Assembly: GCA_011800155.1 (NCBI GenBank)
Contig: CM022375.1
Span: 1,922,001 to 1,986,000, forward strand
Reading direction: 5' to 3'
Length of the DNA: 64,000 nt
Origin: Flammulina velutipes
Lineage: Eukaryota; Basidiomycota; Agaricomycetes; Agaricales; Physalacriaceae
The notes under the pieces are model-generated. The model made no database searches. It was not told where the DNA came from and saw only the letters and a list, made by a program, of their open reading frames with translations. The position numbers were made by a program, and so were the translations under genes. Shown piece by piece: positions 11,760 to 25,918 of the stretch; within the stretch, counting starts at the first letter, position 1; each line of letters opens with the position of its first letter.

Positions 11760-14700
11760 CTAAATATCATCCTCCGGTCCATCCTCAATCATCTTCGCAT
11801 AATCCTCATAACTCGCGAACGTAGGCAACGCCTTCAACTTCTTCCTCCTCGACTTCTTATCTTCCCCATCAGCGTCTTCTCTTTTCCGTTTCGTCGTCGA
11901 CTCTATACCGCCCCATTCCTCTTCCTCCTCGGCTCCGTCTTCCTCTCCGCTCGATCCATCATAATCAAGCAACCCATCCAACGATATAAGATCCTCGTTA
12001 TCCGACCCCTCAACAAGGTCTTCATTCTCCCCATCAGAATCCTCATCAGAATCCGCGAACTCCTTCTCGAAGTTCTCAAAGTCGGACGGAAGGTCATCGT
12101 CAGCGTCTTCATCGTCACTCCCGCTCTCGCTGTCGTCGAGCATATCATCGTCCCCAGTCTTGGGCATAGACGCCTTCATCGCCTGAGAAAAGCCGCATCA
12201 GCTAGGCTCACTAGAAAGGAGGAGTCAAAAAACTAACCTTCCAGATCTGCTTTTCATCTTCGTCATCCCCGTCCTCCGAGTCTGCGTCCTCTTCGCCAGC
12301 AGCAGCTTCATCACCCGTCAGGTCCATCTCCTCATCGTCCGCTTCATCTTCATCTTCATCGTCCTCCTCGTCCTCCTCATCATCTTCATCCCCTCCCTTC
12401 TTCCCCTTCTTCCCACTCTTCCTCGCAAAGAACTTATGGAAGAACACCTCATCAACCGGAACGTCCTCCTCCCGCCTCTTCGCAAACGACGGATCATTCA
12501 CCGTGACCGGCTTCCCCCTCTCCCCCTTCATCAACTTGACGCCCGTCCCATCGAGTCCACTAGCCGCAGGCTGCATCGCACTCACCCCCTTGGCAGAAAC
12601 CGTCTTCTTCGCATTCTTGTACACAAACCGGTCGAGGAAGTGCGAGAGGGTGTTGAGGGATAGATCAGCACTCGCTGCGAGTGGCTGGGAGGATAGGAGT
12701 TGTTGCGCGAGGAGCGAGATGGTTGGGTGGTAGTGATGTAAGAGGGGTGTCTTATTGAGTTGAGTTAGGTGTGGGTCAAAAGTGAAGCTCATGGATGGTA
12801 CTCACCAGCTCCCATAACGGCAGCACCGAAGCATGTGAGTACTGCGGGTCTCGTTTGCGAGGGTCATACGGCGTCTCGACGTCAGATTGTGATGGCTTGG
12901 TTATCATTTCTCGAAGACCGGGTGTCGTGCTGAAGAGCTAACAACATAGTAAGCAAAAGAAGCCCTTTGAGAGAGGATTGTAAGAGACTCACCTCTCCGA
13001 GGAGAAACAGTCCACCAGCTATAAATTCTGGCGCACCACTCCCACCAGACACTAGTACCTGCACGAACCTACGAACGAGAGCCTTGACACGGTCTTCGCC
13101 CCCGACTCCAACGTCGGCTTTGATCGACTTGAACAACAGGTTTAGGTACATTGCCTGTTTGGAGGATGTCGCGAGGCGGGCATCGTGTAATGAGTCGTAT
13201 AATGTGCGGTAGAACCGATCAACAATGGATCGAGAGATCGAAGAGGATGAAGAGGAGGAAGGCTGCGATGAGATGGACGACGTGATCTGCTGGATGAGAA
13301 CGAGCGCTTGGAGCGAGATGTTGAACGTCGAAGTATGGGTAATCAAGAATAACGTGTCGATCTGTTTCGAAAGCCTGTTCGTTGTGTGTTAGGGTACCAT
13401 CGCATTGAATGAATACGCGTCACATACCTTGCATCGCCTGCATCGATTTTGGCGAATGGCAGCGCGCGGTTAACGCCAGTGAGAATGGCAGAGATCAACT
13501 TGGAGTGTTCATCCTCGACCTCAGTGAATCCTGCAGCACCTCTGATTTCCTCCTTGTGTTTTCCCTTTCCAGTGAACTTTCCCTTCTTCTTCTTGTCGAG
13601 CACTCGTCCCTTCGAATCTTTCGCAACTTCGTCCTCTTCTTCTTCTTCGACCGGCTCCTTGTTATCGCCCTGCGTTGAACCTTCCCCAAGAAGCTCCTTG
13701 AAGATCTCAAAGTAAAGATCAATCAACTTGAGTGCCACTTCACGATCCTCTCCAGTCAAGACGATTTGGTTGAAGGTGATTGTCGCGTAATACCGGACAT
13801 GGGGATTTCCAGTTTTCTTTTCCTTGTCAGGTTTCGCCTTGGGTTTGTCATCGTCGTCGAACTTGATACGTCTACTGGCGACATGCGCTGGGATCGCTGC
13901 AGCGTTCGTGGCGGAAGTCGCGGAGGTGTTCACGGGGCGTAATACGAACGAGATGATTTCCGTGACGATGACACTTTTCATGGAGGGGTGGGTCTGGAGG
14001 AGTTGTAGGATGTGGTGCGAGGCGCGAGAACAGAGCGCTTTGTCGAAGTCGCCAAGCTTGTTGACGAGTAGACGAAGCAAATTTTGCTCCTGCTCAGGTT
14101 TTTCGCGGAGGAGAGTGAAGATGAGATTCATGGCCTGCGTGCGCACGTATGGAAGAGGATCAAGGGAGAGCGTCTTTAGACGAGTTAGTAAAACGCTCTC
14201 AGGCAGGGACTGAACTCACCTCAAGGATTTGGAGTATCGAGAAGAAATATTTTTTCAACCAATCTTCGAAATACCACATGAGAAGATGCTGGTCTGTAAC
14301 GTCTGCATGTCGTAGTGGGCGATCGCGGAAATACCTATGTGGCTCGTTCAGGTTGTCAAGACATACAAATGCGTCGCACCCACTTTAACTTGCGATTCGG
14401 GGCACCACCTCCAACCCACCAATCGACGATGCACCGCAAAGCCTTCAGACTCTCTTCCCTGCCTCCCTTTCCCTTTCCTCGCTCTGCCATACCTTTGAGG
14501 ATATCGAGGGCACGGATATTGTGTATCGGCCCGCTCTGAACGAGTAGAGTCAAAGCACTCAGTCGATCGGAGAGTGTACCGGAATGGATGATTTTCGTCA
14601 TGAAGCTGGCCTCCGACGTATGGGATGAAGAGGATTTTTGGAAGGATTCGACGTCCTGATCATGTAGAGCAGCGGCACGCGACGTGAATGTGGCTAGTTC

Positions 14701-15275
14701 GGGCCCAGATAACAGGGATGTGGAGGGGATAGCAGGGAGTTCCAAGGTGTACCATTGGGGTAGCGGTTGTAGAGTGAATTTTGTTGATGAGTTGAGAGAT
14801 ATTTTCTTCGGAAGCACGACTGGCTCAGGTTTAGGAACCTCGGGCGTCTTTTTCGGAGGTTTGGGCGTTGCCTTGGCTGGTTCTTTTCGTGAACTCGATG
14901 TCTGTTTCGCGGATGGCTGCGATAATTATTTAGGATAGAACGTCAATAAATTGTATTAATACTTACAGTGGGAGTAGACTTTGGCTTCTTTTGTTGCTCC
15001 TTGTGTTTGGATGGCCTATCTTCCGGTTCCGTATCGTCTCCTCCCGCTTTTAGTTTGTTGAGGAATGAAGAAACGTCGTTAATAAGGTCTGGCTGGTGAA
15101 TGTCAGTTAAGAATTGCAATGTTGATTTGAAACGCACGTCGACATCGGTATCAGCTACGACAGTATTCTTCAACTTCGATTCTTGTTTACTCTTCTTCGT
15201 TTTGCCTACGTTGAGGCGGGCCATCGCTCGTGGTGGAATGCGGTCAAGTTTTTCTCGGATCTCGGGCCGATCCAT
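11760..15275 (-). CDS. MAK21: Mak21/Noc1 (CEBPZ) ribosome-biogenesis factor
   Basis: This is a CBF/Mak21 family protein. Its homologues work in the nucleolus with Noc2 in 60S pre-ribosome maturation and export. Read leftward, the basic N-terminus (LNVGKTKKSKQESK) leads to helical-repeat segments such as QPLPQWYTLELPAIPS, FEDWLKKYFFSILQILE, LPYVRTQAMNLIFTLLREKP and GNPHVRYYATITFNQIVLTG. The CBF domain contains QALVLIQQITSS, DRFYRTLYDSL and MYLNLLFKSIKAD, then PLWELTPLLHHYHPTISLLA. The C-terminus is very acidic (long D/E runs) and ends in a Lys-rich patch before YEDYAKMIEDGPEDDI. It is about 1,050 residues over roughly seven exons. The start is uncertain: I use the ATG at 15275, since the next gene ends 134 bases further on. 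Confidence 0.9.
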
Positions 15276-15408
15276 CCCGGAGATCAAATATCGCTGCACA
15301 ATTCACTTTCTGGCACTGTCCCTCGTTGTGATGCAGGATAAAATTGTTGGATACAATTGCAATACATGATACTGGTACATAGTCGTCCGTCTGAAAAAAA
15401 ACACCTCA

Positions 15409-18400
15409 TCACCTATCCAGTGATTCAACACCCTTCTTTCTATGCCTCGAAATCGTCGAGAAACTCGATGTCATCCGATGCATCACCCTGCTAACCGCAG
15501 AAGGCTTCCTCGTCCGACTCCCCGACGCCTGACTATCAATCAAAGCAGATTTCTGCTTGCGAGGAATGTACTTGATGTTCTTCCTAGGCCGCCTCGTACC
15601 GGTCTTCATTCGTTCGATCGCATCCCTATTGTTTCTTTCATAAAACTCGCAGGCTTCCAACAAGAACTTGGCGTCCAAAATCGTTGCACGTTGAATAACT
15701 AGCATAGCCAGGTCAGAAAGGTTACACTGGGCGGGAAAACCCACTTACTGTCACTGTAGGTGGAAGGGTTGATGAAGTTGCCCGCAATGATCTTAGCTTG
15801 GGTGACTTCTTGGAGCTCGATAAAGCCCCAGTACGCAGTAAGATCGAGGATATCCAAAAGAACAGGCAGCCCGAGGCCTTCAAAATCCGGCGGAGTGCCA
15901 GTATATATGAAGTCTGCAGTTCAAAAGATCAGACGAGTCGAACACCATTTCTGAAACGAAAACGTACCCAAAATTGTCTTGACACACGCTCCCGAGTAAT
16001 CGACACCGACTTCCATCGGCTCCGCTGCAGTTGCAGGTCCCGCTTCGGTGAAATCGCCGCAAAACAGGTCCTTCAAATATTCGCTCATGGGTGCTAGGAA
16101 CGCTCGATGAGCTGGGAACCTCTCTTCATCCTCGCTGACGAATACAACATCCGTCAAAATCCCACCCAGCCTCATCTCGTTGAACCCTGCCTTCAACAGC
16201 GCATGTTGCGCCTCGACCGAAGAAAGCTTGGGCTCGGGCGCCTTTGGATACACAATCTCTTCCACGCCAGCGACGTAAAGAAGATCCGTAAAAGGCTGCA
16301 AGAACTGACGAACAGCTTTGATGTCCCCATTATCGACAATGTTGAGGAACATCTCATCAGCAGAGTTCCAGATCCAGACATCCACAGTCGGGTCGTCGAC
16401 GTTGAGGAATAGGCGTTCGTCGTGATAAGTGATCAACTCGTTGCCAATCTCGTCCTGATGCTCATCGAGCCATTTGTACACCGTTTTGAGGTCGGCAAGT
16501 ACATGTCTGTCTCCCATATGGTCTCGTCCAACCTCAAGCACTAGTACACGAAGATGTTTGATCTATGAAGAAGTAAGTCTTGGACGAGTAGAAAGAAGGG
16601 AAAGGCGACTCACAACTTCAGGAATCGAAGGCTTTCCCAGCTTTGGATGGGCCACTAGGATCCTGTCCGGCGGGGTCGTTGTGAACAAAGCACGCTGGGT
16701 CCACGCCAACGCCTCATACTGGGGAAGGAGGATCTCCGAAGGCGAAACGACAGGCGGAAGAGGCCGGGTATACTCCGAGAACTCATCCAGTCGAAGACCG
16801 CGATGTCTCACTGGCTCCCTTGGAATAAAGCGCATCCCATCAAGTTCTTTCCACATCTCTTCCCCAATCCCAACGCGCAGCGGTAGGTCCTCGCAGTACG
16901 CCTGGAAGACAAGTTGGGCTCTTTGAGCACGATCGGCTCCAGAAATATCTTCGTGTATGGACGTCGCGCACAATAAGAACGTCTCGAGGTCCAACATGCT
17001 ATGCACTTTCAGACCGACAGGTAAAAGACGAGCCTCCATGTCGATGTATTCTTCATGGACGAAACGAGATTTCGATGACGCCCCAAAAGCAGCAATGAAG
17101 AGGGGTTCCCTGGCATAGAGAGTGTCTGAATTGACGAGCGTGCGATGGCCGTTGGGTAGTAAGATGGGATTGCAAGTAAATGTCGATTCCGCCAGTAACG
17201 CTGCGATGAGCCGTTTGTAAGGAGGAGAATCCGCAGCGCTCAAGGTCCTTCCTGCACGCATGTTCAACTGGTCGTAAAGGTCATTGGCTGACGAAACGGA
17301 AGCGCCGAGGAGAGAAAGGCCAGACGAGTACTCCGCGCAAGGTTTTGTCGTGAACGAACTCCCAATATCTGGCGGAAAGTTGGTTGGTAGCATCTGTATC
17401 TCGGTAGCCTTGAGAAGTCGAGCAGATTTATTGGGGGATCCGGCGGGCCAAATGGGGAGATTCGCAGCGACCGATATGAGGTATGGCGATGTAGTAAGAG
17501 CCTGATCTCGACACCATTTTGCGAATTTGTCTCGCGATTCTTCATCGAGTAGGCCGAATTTCGACGCGACAGATGTTGCGTCGACCGCCCTCAAGAACGT
17601 ATCGAGCTTGAAGGTGTTGGTCAGATCGCCTTGCAGCAGCACAGTGACTGCAGGGGGCAACCTATGATCATTGCGAAGAACCACAGACATCCCCATGATA
17701 TCCAGACAGCGAACAATATCTGGCATATCTGGCGGCACGATCATGACACTGAGCTCACGGTTGATACCAACACAGGCGTTGATAGACACGTAATGCCTAG
17801 GTCGTATGGTTGGAATCAACGGGAAGTCTCTAGCCTGAGAAGGATCAAGCTTGAGAGTGCTGTACTCCTTCCAAAACTGAGTGATCCATGCGTCTTGTGA
17901 AGGATCGGTGCTTGTGAATGTAGGCTGCTCCGGGATCTTAGGGCTGATGAGCTTCCGAATATCCTGTGTCTCGAGTGTCGTCACGTTATAGCCCTTGTCA
18001 AGCAATAGGCTTGCATCGAAGTTGGGAGAGACAAAGTCTTTGGGATCGAAGAGCATTACTTCGGGAGAAGAAGGTGTCCATACGTAGACCTTGTTTTTGT
18101 AATCTGCTGGATGGAGAGATGCCAAGCTCCCGTTTGCCAAAGGGACTATAGGCAGGTATAGAATGTCTTCGGTAGGATCCTGCTGGAGGTACTGGATGAC
18201 GGCATGGACATGATCAATCGTTATCTTGTCCCACTCGTAAAGGGATATGAACCGGAAGGCGTGGCGCGATAATTCGTTCTTGAGGATGCTTCGGTTGAAC
18301 ACCTTCATCGACTGTATGCAGCGTTGTTGTATGATCGGCGGAAACGAGACGTAGCACGACAGGCGGAGCTCCTTTAAGACCTCAGTGACATCCTCCGGCT

Positions 18401-21400
18401 CAGTGCCTAAGATGATAGCCTGAGAAGGTATCATCTGCACCGAAGGCAGGAAATGGCTCGTGCAGACCTTCAACGAGCAATCGGGGAGATATTTGTCGTA
18501 GAAGGCCGTCACTAGAACTCGTGTGACGTTGTCCTGCTGTATCGTGTTCCCTGGCCACCATGACCGGTTGTGCCCCACCTCTTTGTGCAGGACCTCAAGC
18601 AAATAGAGGTATAAAGGCGGGGCAACTGTAGACAGCAACCACCTATTGTACTGCGACTCTAGGTTGTCATAATCGTCGAACCGGATATGGCGCCGATCGG
18701 GCGTAAGAATGAAGGAGGCGGTCAAATGAACGGGTAGAGTTGTCGTCATGGGAAGAGGAAGTGTTGAAAAGAGGTTGTATGCGCTGACCAGTTGGTGCGA
18801 GTTGGTACGTGCTGCGAGGCCGGTGATAATGAGCGACCTGAGTCTATGAGGCTCCCGAAGAAGGAGAAATTCGTGTGGTAGTTCGGATATCGGGACAGTC
18901 GCGTACACAATCTGCCAAGAATCCTGGCCAGCTTTGGCATCAGGAGACGCATATCCAGTGATTTTGAGTGCTTGTCGACTGAACTCTCCTTCATCCATCA
19001 ACTCTCCACGTTCAGCACGCAATGACCAACCGCGAATGATGCGTCGCGACGCCGTTCGATAATAGGTTGCGACACTGTTGATCTTCGAGAAAATGAGGGA
19101 CTGTTGAGCATTCCTCCAGTAGGGACGGACTACACGAAAGAGAGCACTTCAACAAAGCAGGACAGGATAAAGAGAAGAGAACCATACCAATCTGATCTCG
19201 AACGTACTCGGAATCCCGAGTAGTTTGCAAGATGGAAGCCTCGTTGAGGTGAGAATCACTACGAAGAGGCAGCCTGAAGATTGTCTATCAAATGTCAGAA
19301 TAATGAAAACGGGAAGAATTAATGACATACCCCGTCGTATTTGGTGGTCTTCGAAAGTTCGAAACCAAACAAACCATCGATCGTTGCGAGATGGTCAGGA
19401 TAAAGTCTGATCACAGGTATATCAATGTTCTGTTTTGGAGGAGCACTGAAGGAAAACGTACCTCTGCATCTGCTGTAAAGGCAGCAAGAGGGATGCCCAA
19501 TCCGCCAGAGGCAACTGCGTCTTCGAAGGATTAAGGAACAAGACCTTATCCCCCGATACAATCATTCCAAGCTAGAAACATATAATTAGTCTCTTGTCAA
19601 GTCCCAACTAGACAGCGAAAACCCTCACTTCTGTAAGATGGAACATCGACAAAGCACCCAAACCAAACTGTCCGATCGTGTTCGTCCTCGCCTCCTTCCC
19701 TCCAACACCAGTTTTGCAGATTCCATCAAAGTCTGCCTGGGTAAAGACACTGTCGTTGTAAATGACAAGCGACGAACACCGCTGGAACGGCGCCATAGCA
19801 GGCGATAGGATCTGCTCCGCCGGAGCTAACGCGTCGTCCACCAGGATCTTGAACTTCGTAGCCCCCGCATCAGAGGCATTAGCGAAGAACTCCGTAAGCG
19901 TCTGCTGCTCCCCGTACTGCTTAAGCACGTTTCGAATGGTGGTCGTCAACTTCTCCCCCATATCCAGCCCGGGGTCCTTCAAATGGAGGAACTTGAGTCC
20001 GAGTCGGCTCAGGTGCAATCGTCTTGCGATGAGGTCGTCCAACCGCGGGTGCGCGAGTGTCAAGTCGCCTGCTTCCAGATAGGCTCGCTCGCCGATATCA
20101 TTATAGAAAACTTCCTTCGAGGGAAGAAGGTTGCAGTACATGTCAGGCACGAGGACTGCTTCGCGTTCTTCTTCGCTTAGGTTGACTGGTAGAGCTTTGA
20201 GTACCATCAGCGCCTAAACCAAATGATGAGCATTGGTTAACCATGACTTCATTCAACGTACCGCCTGTAGCTTCTCCTTCGTTGGTGGTTGATCCTGCAG
20301 CTTCTTCAATTCAGCGATGAGAATGTCTGTCCCGGGCCTACGAAGTAAAATCAGCACATAGATACTATTTGAAAGCAGTCCGGCTAACCTTTCAGTACAT
20401 CCCATCTTCGTCAGGAAAGCCTTGATTTCTGGACGCTCCGCGAGCGGTGGCGGGATCTCGTAGAATCCAGGGAGTGCCAACGGCAGATAAAACACAGCAT
20501 GGCTAGTCGTCGCAATATGATGGGGCGAGATCGGAATCCACGCCAGCTCCTCCGTGGTATTCTTCAACGTAGCCCAATCCTCCTCCTCCAGCACCCTCAA
20601 GCTCAACTCCTTGATCAGAGCTCGAGTCTTCTTGTACATCTCCTTTGGTTGACCCTTGGCAATAACCAAACCGAGCTGCTGCATCAACGTTGTCAACGTC
20701 AACTCCTTGTCCCACCCCAACGCAATCCTCAACGAATGTGATACGTTAACAGCATCATCAACCAAGGGAAACACCTCGTCGAACAGCTCCGGACGGTGCA
20801 ACCCCCGATCTAAACACTCCTCATGCCCCAACATCCCCCGATTCGTCGGAACCCATTTCGCATCCACCGGGATCTCCAGCTGCGTAGCGTCGAATCCAGA
20901 CGTGTACAAGAGATCAATGAGCCTGATTGATATCGCTTTCGACGTAGTCGCGTTGGTATCTCGCATAGCCGATATATACCGAATGCGTTCATACACAATC
21001 TCCGGAGTCAAAGTTCCCCGCAAGACGCCCAATAGCCGAAGTTGCTGCAGCATCGTCGCAACGTTATCGTCCCCGCGAGAAAGAGTGCGTGGAACACGAT
21101 CCCCGCTTTCCGCGTACAAAGTAGTTAAAGGCGATACCGGATCTACGACATGCTCGAGCGACTTGAGCGTTCCATTGAGAACGGGTATGAACTCGACTTT
21201 TCGAAGGATGTTGATTAGACGAGGCGGGAGGCTTTCGCGATGCTGGACCATGTATTCCATGAACGCAGTCTGCAGATACTTGCTCTGTTCCGGAAAGTGC
21301 TCTAGCGCCAAACCGACAACATCCACCTCGGTCAAAGGGATTTTGTTATCTGGATTGAGGTGGGCGAGGAGTGCAAGATCGACGGCAGACCCATCGAGGA

Positions 21401-24123
21401 ATGTAACATCATGAGCGAGAGGGAGTAGAGTTGATGTAGACGTGGTGACACCAAACACCGTATTGTGCTCTGAAATGGAACCAATCTTCTTGATCGTATT
21501 CGTCTTCACCGCCTTGGGTTGGAAACTCGGTAAGAAACGAAGTGTTGACTTCTCGGGCTTCACGAGGTTGGGTGAGGCGACGAGGATGGGGAAGATGGGT
21601 AGCGATCGCAGTGCGCGTTGTTGATGTTCGTCCAACCCATTGACACGACAGTTATCCAAAATGGCTTGAACCATGAATGGGAGGAGAGCAGCGGACTCGC
21701 GAAAACCCAGACGGAACTCTTGCGATATCTGTAGGCGCTCCAAGATCGCATGAACGTCCTTCGAAGGGGATAAGATGGAACGAGGTGAAGTCTTGACCAC
21801 ATCCAGGGCAGCCAAACTGAAGTTGGGATGAAGGAAGTTGATAGCCAGGCGCTGAAGCACATTTACTACTTGCGCGTCGACACCTTCGTCGCTGAACACA
21901 CCTTCTGCAGGTGATACCAGGAGGACCGTCGTGGTGGGAAGTATTCGGAAGTCGCCGACCATCGACAATAATGGGTCCCTATGCGTCCAGTTCCCTGCCC
22001 ATACCCAAAATCTCGACAACCATAGAACGATAACCTCGTCAACGTTGGCCATCCGACGACATGTCGAAAAGTCCAGACCGAATGGCGTTGCCTTCAAGTA
22101 TTCCACCACATGTTCGGGTGTCAACATGGTGAGATTGAGGATCCTGGGACCGTCCTCCAAGAATAGTTCGCGTACAAGCGGGGAGAATGATTTGAGAGGA
22201 ATAGCGGAACCATCGAATCGTCCCAAAATGTCGGCGGCGTCTCCATCGAGCATGATATGGTCGGCAGCCCCATCTTTGCGAAAGAGAGTAGTTAATTTGC
22301 GATTTGTAAGGGTAATGAGCGGGAGGCCAATGATATGTTCTAGGTCCTTGGATGATAATAGATACTCCACTAACGCGAGGTGGTCTTCAGCGTTCATACT
22401 CTCTAGCGCAAGGGCCTTATCCTACAAAAGATCAGCCGGAATCATGGCAAGATAGATAGCACAGAAAACGTACCAGCAACGCGGCATGAGCAGTTCTTGG
22501 GACGAGAGGAGTATAGAAAAGGTGGTCCTGGGTCAACATCGCCTGGATGTGTTCTGGTGGCTGGACAATCGATAGACCAGCATTAGCCATGCATTGCACT
22601 GCGATGGGAGGTATCGTCATAGAGGCAACATGGACCGATGAGAGCGTTCCGAAGGGTGATGGATTCCATCCAGAGACATGCGGGATGGTGGGCCATACTG
22701 CAGAATCCGAGGTCACGACAGTGGAGAGAATCTTCGCCGGGAGGTCTCTCCAATACAGAGCATCTCCTGTCTCTACGAGAGCTTGGGCGCCTGGCCAAAG
22801 GCGATAGACCTGTTGGGCGTCGAATTGGTCGGTCTCAATAACTAAGCTTAGCAGCGTCGCCCACGCTCTGGGGAGATATTCATCAAAGAGCATCTGATTC
22901 CACTCTATTAGAACACTGTTATCATGGTGGTTAGACTTGTAAAGAAGATAGAACTGAGTTCTGAGGGCACATACCTATCATCACTCCCTTTCACGACCCC
23001 CACTTCCGCTCGATTTGACAGATTTTGACGCGACTGAGTGAGCGCAAATAGACCATGAATGTGACACGGGAAACCTGTTCGGATGGGGAGCGGCAGGTAG
23101 GTGAAAAGACGGCCAAAGTTCTCTTCGATCCAATCCAGCGGTACCGCAATGGATATATTGGGAGACAGTTTATGTTTCTCCAGCAACGAACGGACATCGC
23201 GTCCAAGACGATTTGACATGACCGAGACGGCATCATCTTGCGGAAAGGAGGACTGGAGTATACGCCACCGACGAGAGGGTTGTGACTCGATATCGACCCG
23301 TGCAATAAAGGATGCTCCTTGCGATTCCTGCAACAGCGATGCGCCAGTAAGGCAGGTGCGACTACCACTCTCGCTTATTTCCCAGACTTCAATCCGACGA
23401 ACATGCTTTAGAAAGAGTTGTGAGATGGCTAGCTCCTCTCGGATGAAATCAGAGAATAAAGTACGAATCTCATCAGGGGTTACGACTTGTTTGCTGATCG
23501 AGGATGGGGTGAGTCGAAGAGGTAGACGTATGACTGAGCCGCTCGAAGGGAAAAAGTCGAAGGTTGCAAGATGGTTGGGATATGAATGCACATCGAACTT
23601 GGCACCGCCACTATCGGAGAATGTGTGCTGTGGATCTAGTATGGCCAGGGAAGAATCCGACAGGATTTGTGGATTGTCTGTAACCTGTCCGCGCCTCAAT
23701 TGATATACTTGAAAGCTGTGAAAGAAACGCACATGATAACAGGACCTAAACCCAATTCCGTATTTGCCTATCTTTGATGTGTCGGTCTTCTTAGAGGATC
23801 GGTGAATGCTCTGGAGTGCGTCCCAGTCGTCTTGGGAGAACAATGCGTCGTTGTAGGCCAACAGAGCCGGACCTTGCGTATCTGCGAGGTTAGGGTGGAA
23901 CAGTGAGGTGGTCGCATGGTTTCGTGAATCCAGCACGAATATCTGGAATTTGTCAATGGGTATAGACGATGTATACGACACTTTAGCGCACCTGCTTAGT
24001 GGCCTTTGCATCATCCGAATTCTGTATCAACTCGCGAAAGAGCCCGATTGAAAAAGGATATGTTCCAAGGATTGCAGCGATAGTGTCTGTGGGGCTGGCG
24101 TACTCCCCAAATGACTGCGCCAT
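15409..24123 (-). CDS. Sacsin-like protein: two HSP90-type ATPase repeats plus C-terminal BTB domain
   Basis: This is a very large gene read leftward from the ATG at 24123, giving about 2,600-2,700 residues over a dozen or so exons. The N-terminus begins MAQSFGEYASPTDTIAAIL and continues into FRELIQNSDDAKATKQ and GKYGIGFRSCYH, the N and G1 boxes of a sacsin/HSP90-type ATP-binding fold. A second copy occurs near 20000-19650: IRNVLKQYGEQQTLTEFFAN, SDAGATKFKILVDD and TIGQFGLGALSMFH. Long alpha-rich sacsin-type spacers follow each repeat. Near the C-terminus, DVVFVSEDEERFPAHRAFLA and MSEYLKDLFCGDF form a BTB/POZ domain, followed by a Lys/Arg-rich tail. Sacsin is a chaperone-like scaffold. BTB domains often recruit Cullin-3 ligases, so a chaperone-to-ubiquitin role is inferred. 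All joins examined are in frame. Confidence 0.9.
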
Positions 24124-25918
24124 GGTCGTAAACAAGGTATGGTGGAGCCTAATTCATGGGAAATGCTTTATATGTGATCGACATTTGACAATGACAAGGG
24201 CAGGCACTGTCTGAGGCTGTGCAGTTCCGAATATCGTACGGCAGCGTACGACGCGACGCGTCTGTTATTCCGTTTTCTTCGCTCTGCGATAGCAGAGAAA
24301 CCTATTGGGCCTATGAGGAACATGAAGAACAACAAAATTTGTGACGAACGGGGATTGTAATGCAGGATTAAATGATTTCTATCAGACGAAATGGGCCGGA
24401 TGGTGCTTGGGAGGACAGCATGTCGACTGTCTCGTGTTGCTTGACTCCCTGGTGATTCATATCAGAGATAAGGCTAGGTGACAGTCCTGAAGCTTGACGC
24501 GCGAGTATGTCGATGGTGATGGTCAGAGAAAGAAGGCGGGATCAATAACTTAGCACCCTTGACTTGTTTCTACGTTCAGCGTTTCTGCTAACTACGTTCA
24601 CCATGGTTGTCAGGATCCATCGACATACTGGAAATCTCCTCCGACGTACGTGGATACATAGCTGTTCTGGGACGTAAACGTTTGGACGCGCGAATAATAA
24701 TAGCGCTGGGGAACTGTCGTCCATGTGCGAAACCGACAATGTTTATCGACGGTCGTAAATCTAGAACGCACGTTTGCATCTGCCTGTGCCACCCGTTGTC
24801 ATTACTGACCGTTTCTAATAGCGCGAGCCTTTGATGCTACTCATGAAGGGATCCTCACACACGACATCTTTTCCAGTTCGTGTCAGACTCAACGCGAGGT
24901 AGGTCCATGCCCCAGTGTCATTTCAGTGTTCTCATATTCTTTTCCAGCTATAGATTTGAGTTTCGTTACCCTCGCGTCGAACCGTTCTCTCCTTGGCTAG
25001 CTTTATCAATGCATCGACTCCTGCCACCCTACAAATATCGTAACCGCCACTCTTCACATAATTGGTGCGCGCGGCTGGTATTCTAAGCGATGAACCTCGT
25101 CCCTTCATGCACAAGTCCTTTTGGCAGCCTTCGTTCGCGTTCTTTTGTCGGGATAATAATACTAGGAAATTCAAAAAAACATTCGTAGTAATGCGGAATG
25201 TAAGGCTGGCCGAAGAAGAAATAATCCTTCACGCTGCTTCGTCGCTCTACCTTCTGGAGGGAGATGTAGACGCCGCCGGATGCCTTCAGATGGAGTATAT
25301 TCCTGGCTTTCTAGTCCTAAGGTACGCTTAGACCATGGCAAGTCGGACATGTCTAACAATAAGCAGTACATTCGCCGCCTTTTTGTCATCTATATCCTGG
25401 ACGATAACGCATCAGCCGAATGCAGCTATTACTCTGTTGTACGGAACTTCATATGAGGTTGGGAGTCGGTAAAGCAAGATCCCTCGGCGACGGCCTCCTG
25501 CTAACGAACCATTGACGGTGGTCGAGATATAACCATTACTTTCTAGGCTGAGGTAAGTCGGTATTAGAAGCGAAGCATTGTCCAAACTCACAATTGATGC
25601 TCCTTAGACTCCATCCTGATACCAAAAGTGTCGACGTATTGCTCTGGCCGTCGACCACTCGTCGACTGTCATATGTGTGAGCGTGTAGGCTTGTGGCGAT
25701 TTTAATACTTACAAATTTTCAGATCGTAACAACTTGTAGCACAGCCACCGAATCAAGCGCATCATCATTATTCGACGCATCGTCCATGATCAGTTGAGAC
25801 AGTCTGAATCTGCACCAATGATTCCATGATGACAGCATTCGCGCCTCACTCCACTCGACAAACTCCGTTGACCGCTATATAAGTGCAAAGCGATCGTGAG
25901 AAGGCTTTACCTTTCACC
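24124..25918. other. 1.8 kb divergent intergenic region without a supported gene
   Basis: The interval separates the sacsin-like gene (leftward) from the HAM1-like gene (rightward), so it holds both promoters. Short open frames near 24600-24830 and 25060-25330 lack a recognisable domain, a signal peptide or convincing splice continuation. I see no tRNA-like structure or long repeat. Confidence 0.5.
25876..25882 (+). promoter_or_regulatory. TATA-like box of the HAM1-like gene
   Basis: TATATAA lies 37 bases before the ATG at 25919, which implies a very short leader if it is used. Confidence 0.4.

Noticed and set aside
11903..12148. Arg/Thr-rich frame within the Mak21 gene
   Set aside because: It is an alternative frame of the acidic Asp/Glu-rich C-terminal coding region.
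24540..25390. Several short frames in the 1.8 kb gap before the HAM1-like gene
   Set aside because: Composition and lack of motifs fit chance. None extends across plausible introns.
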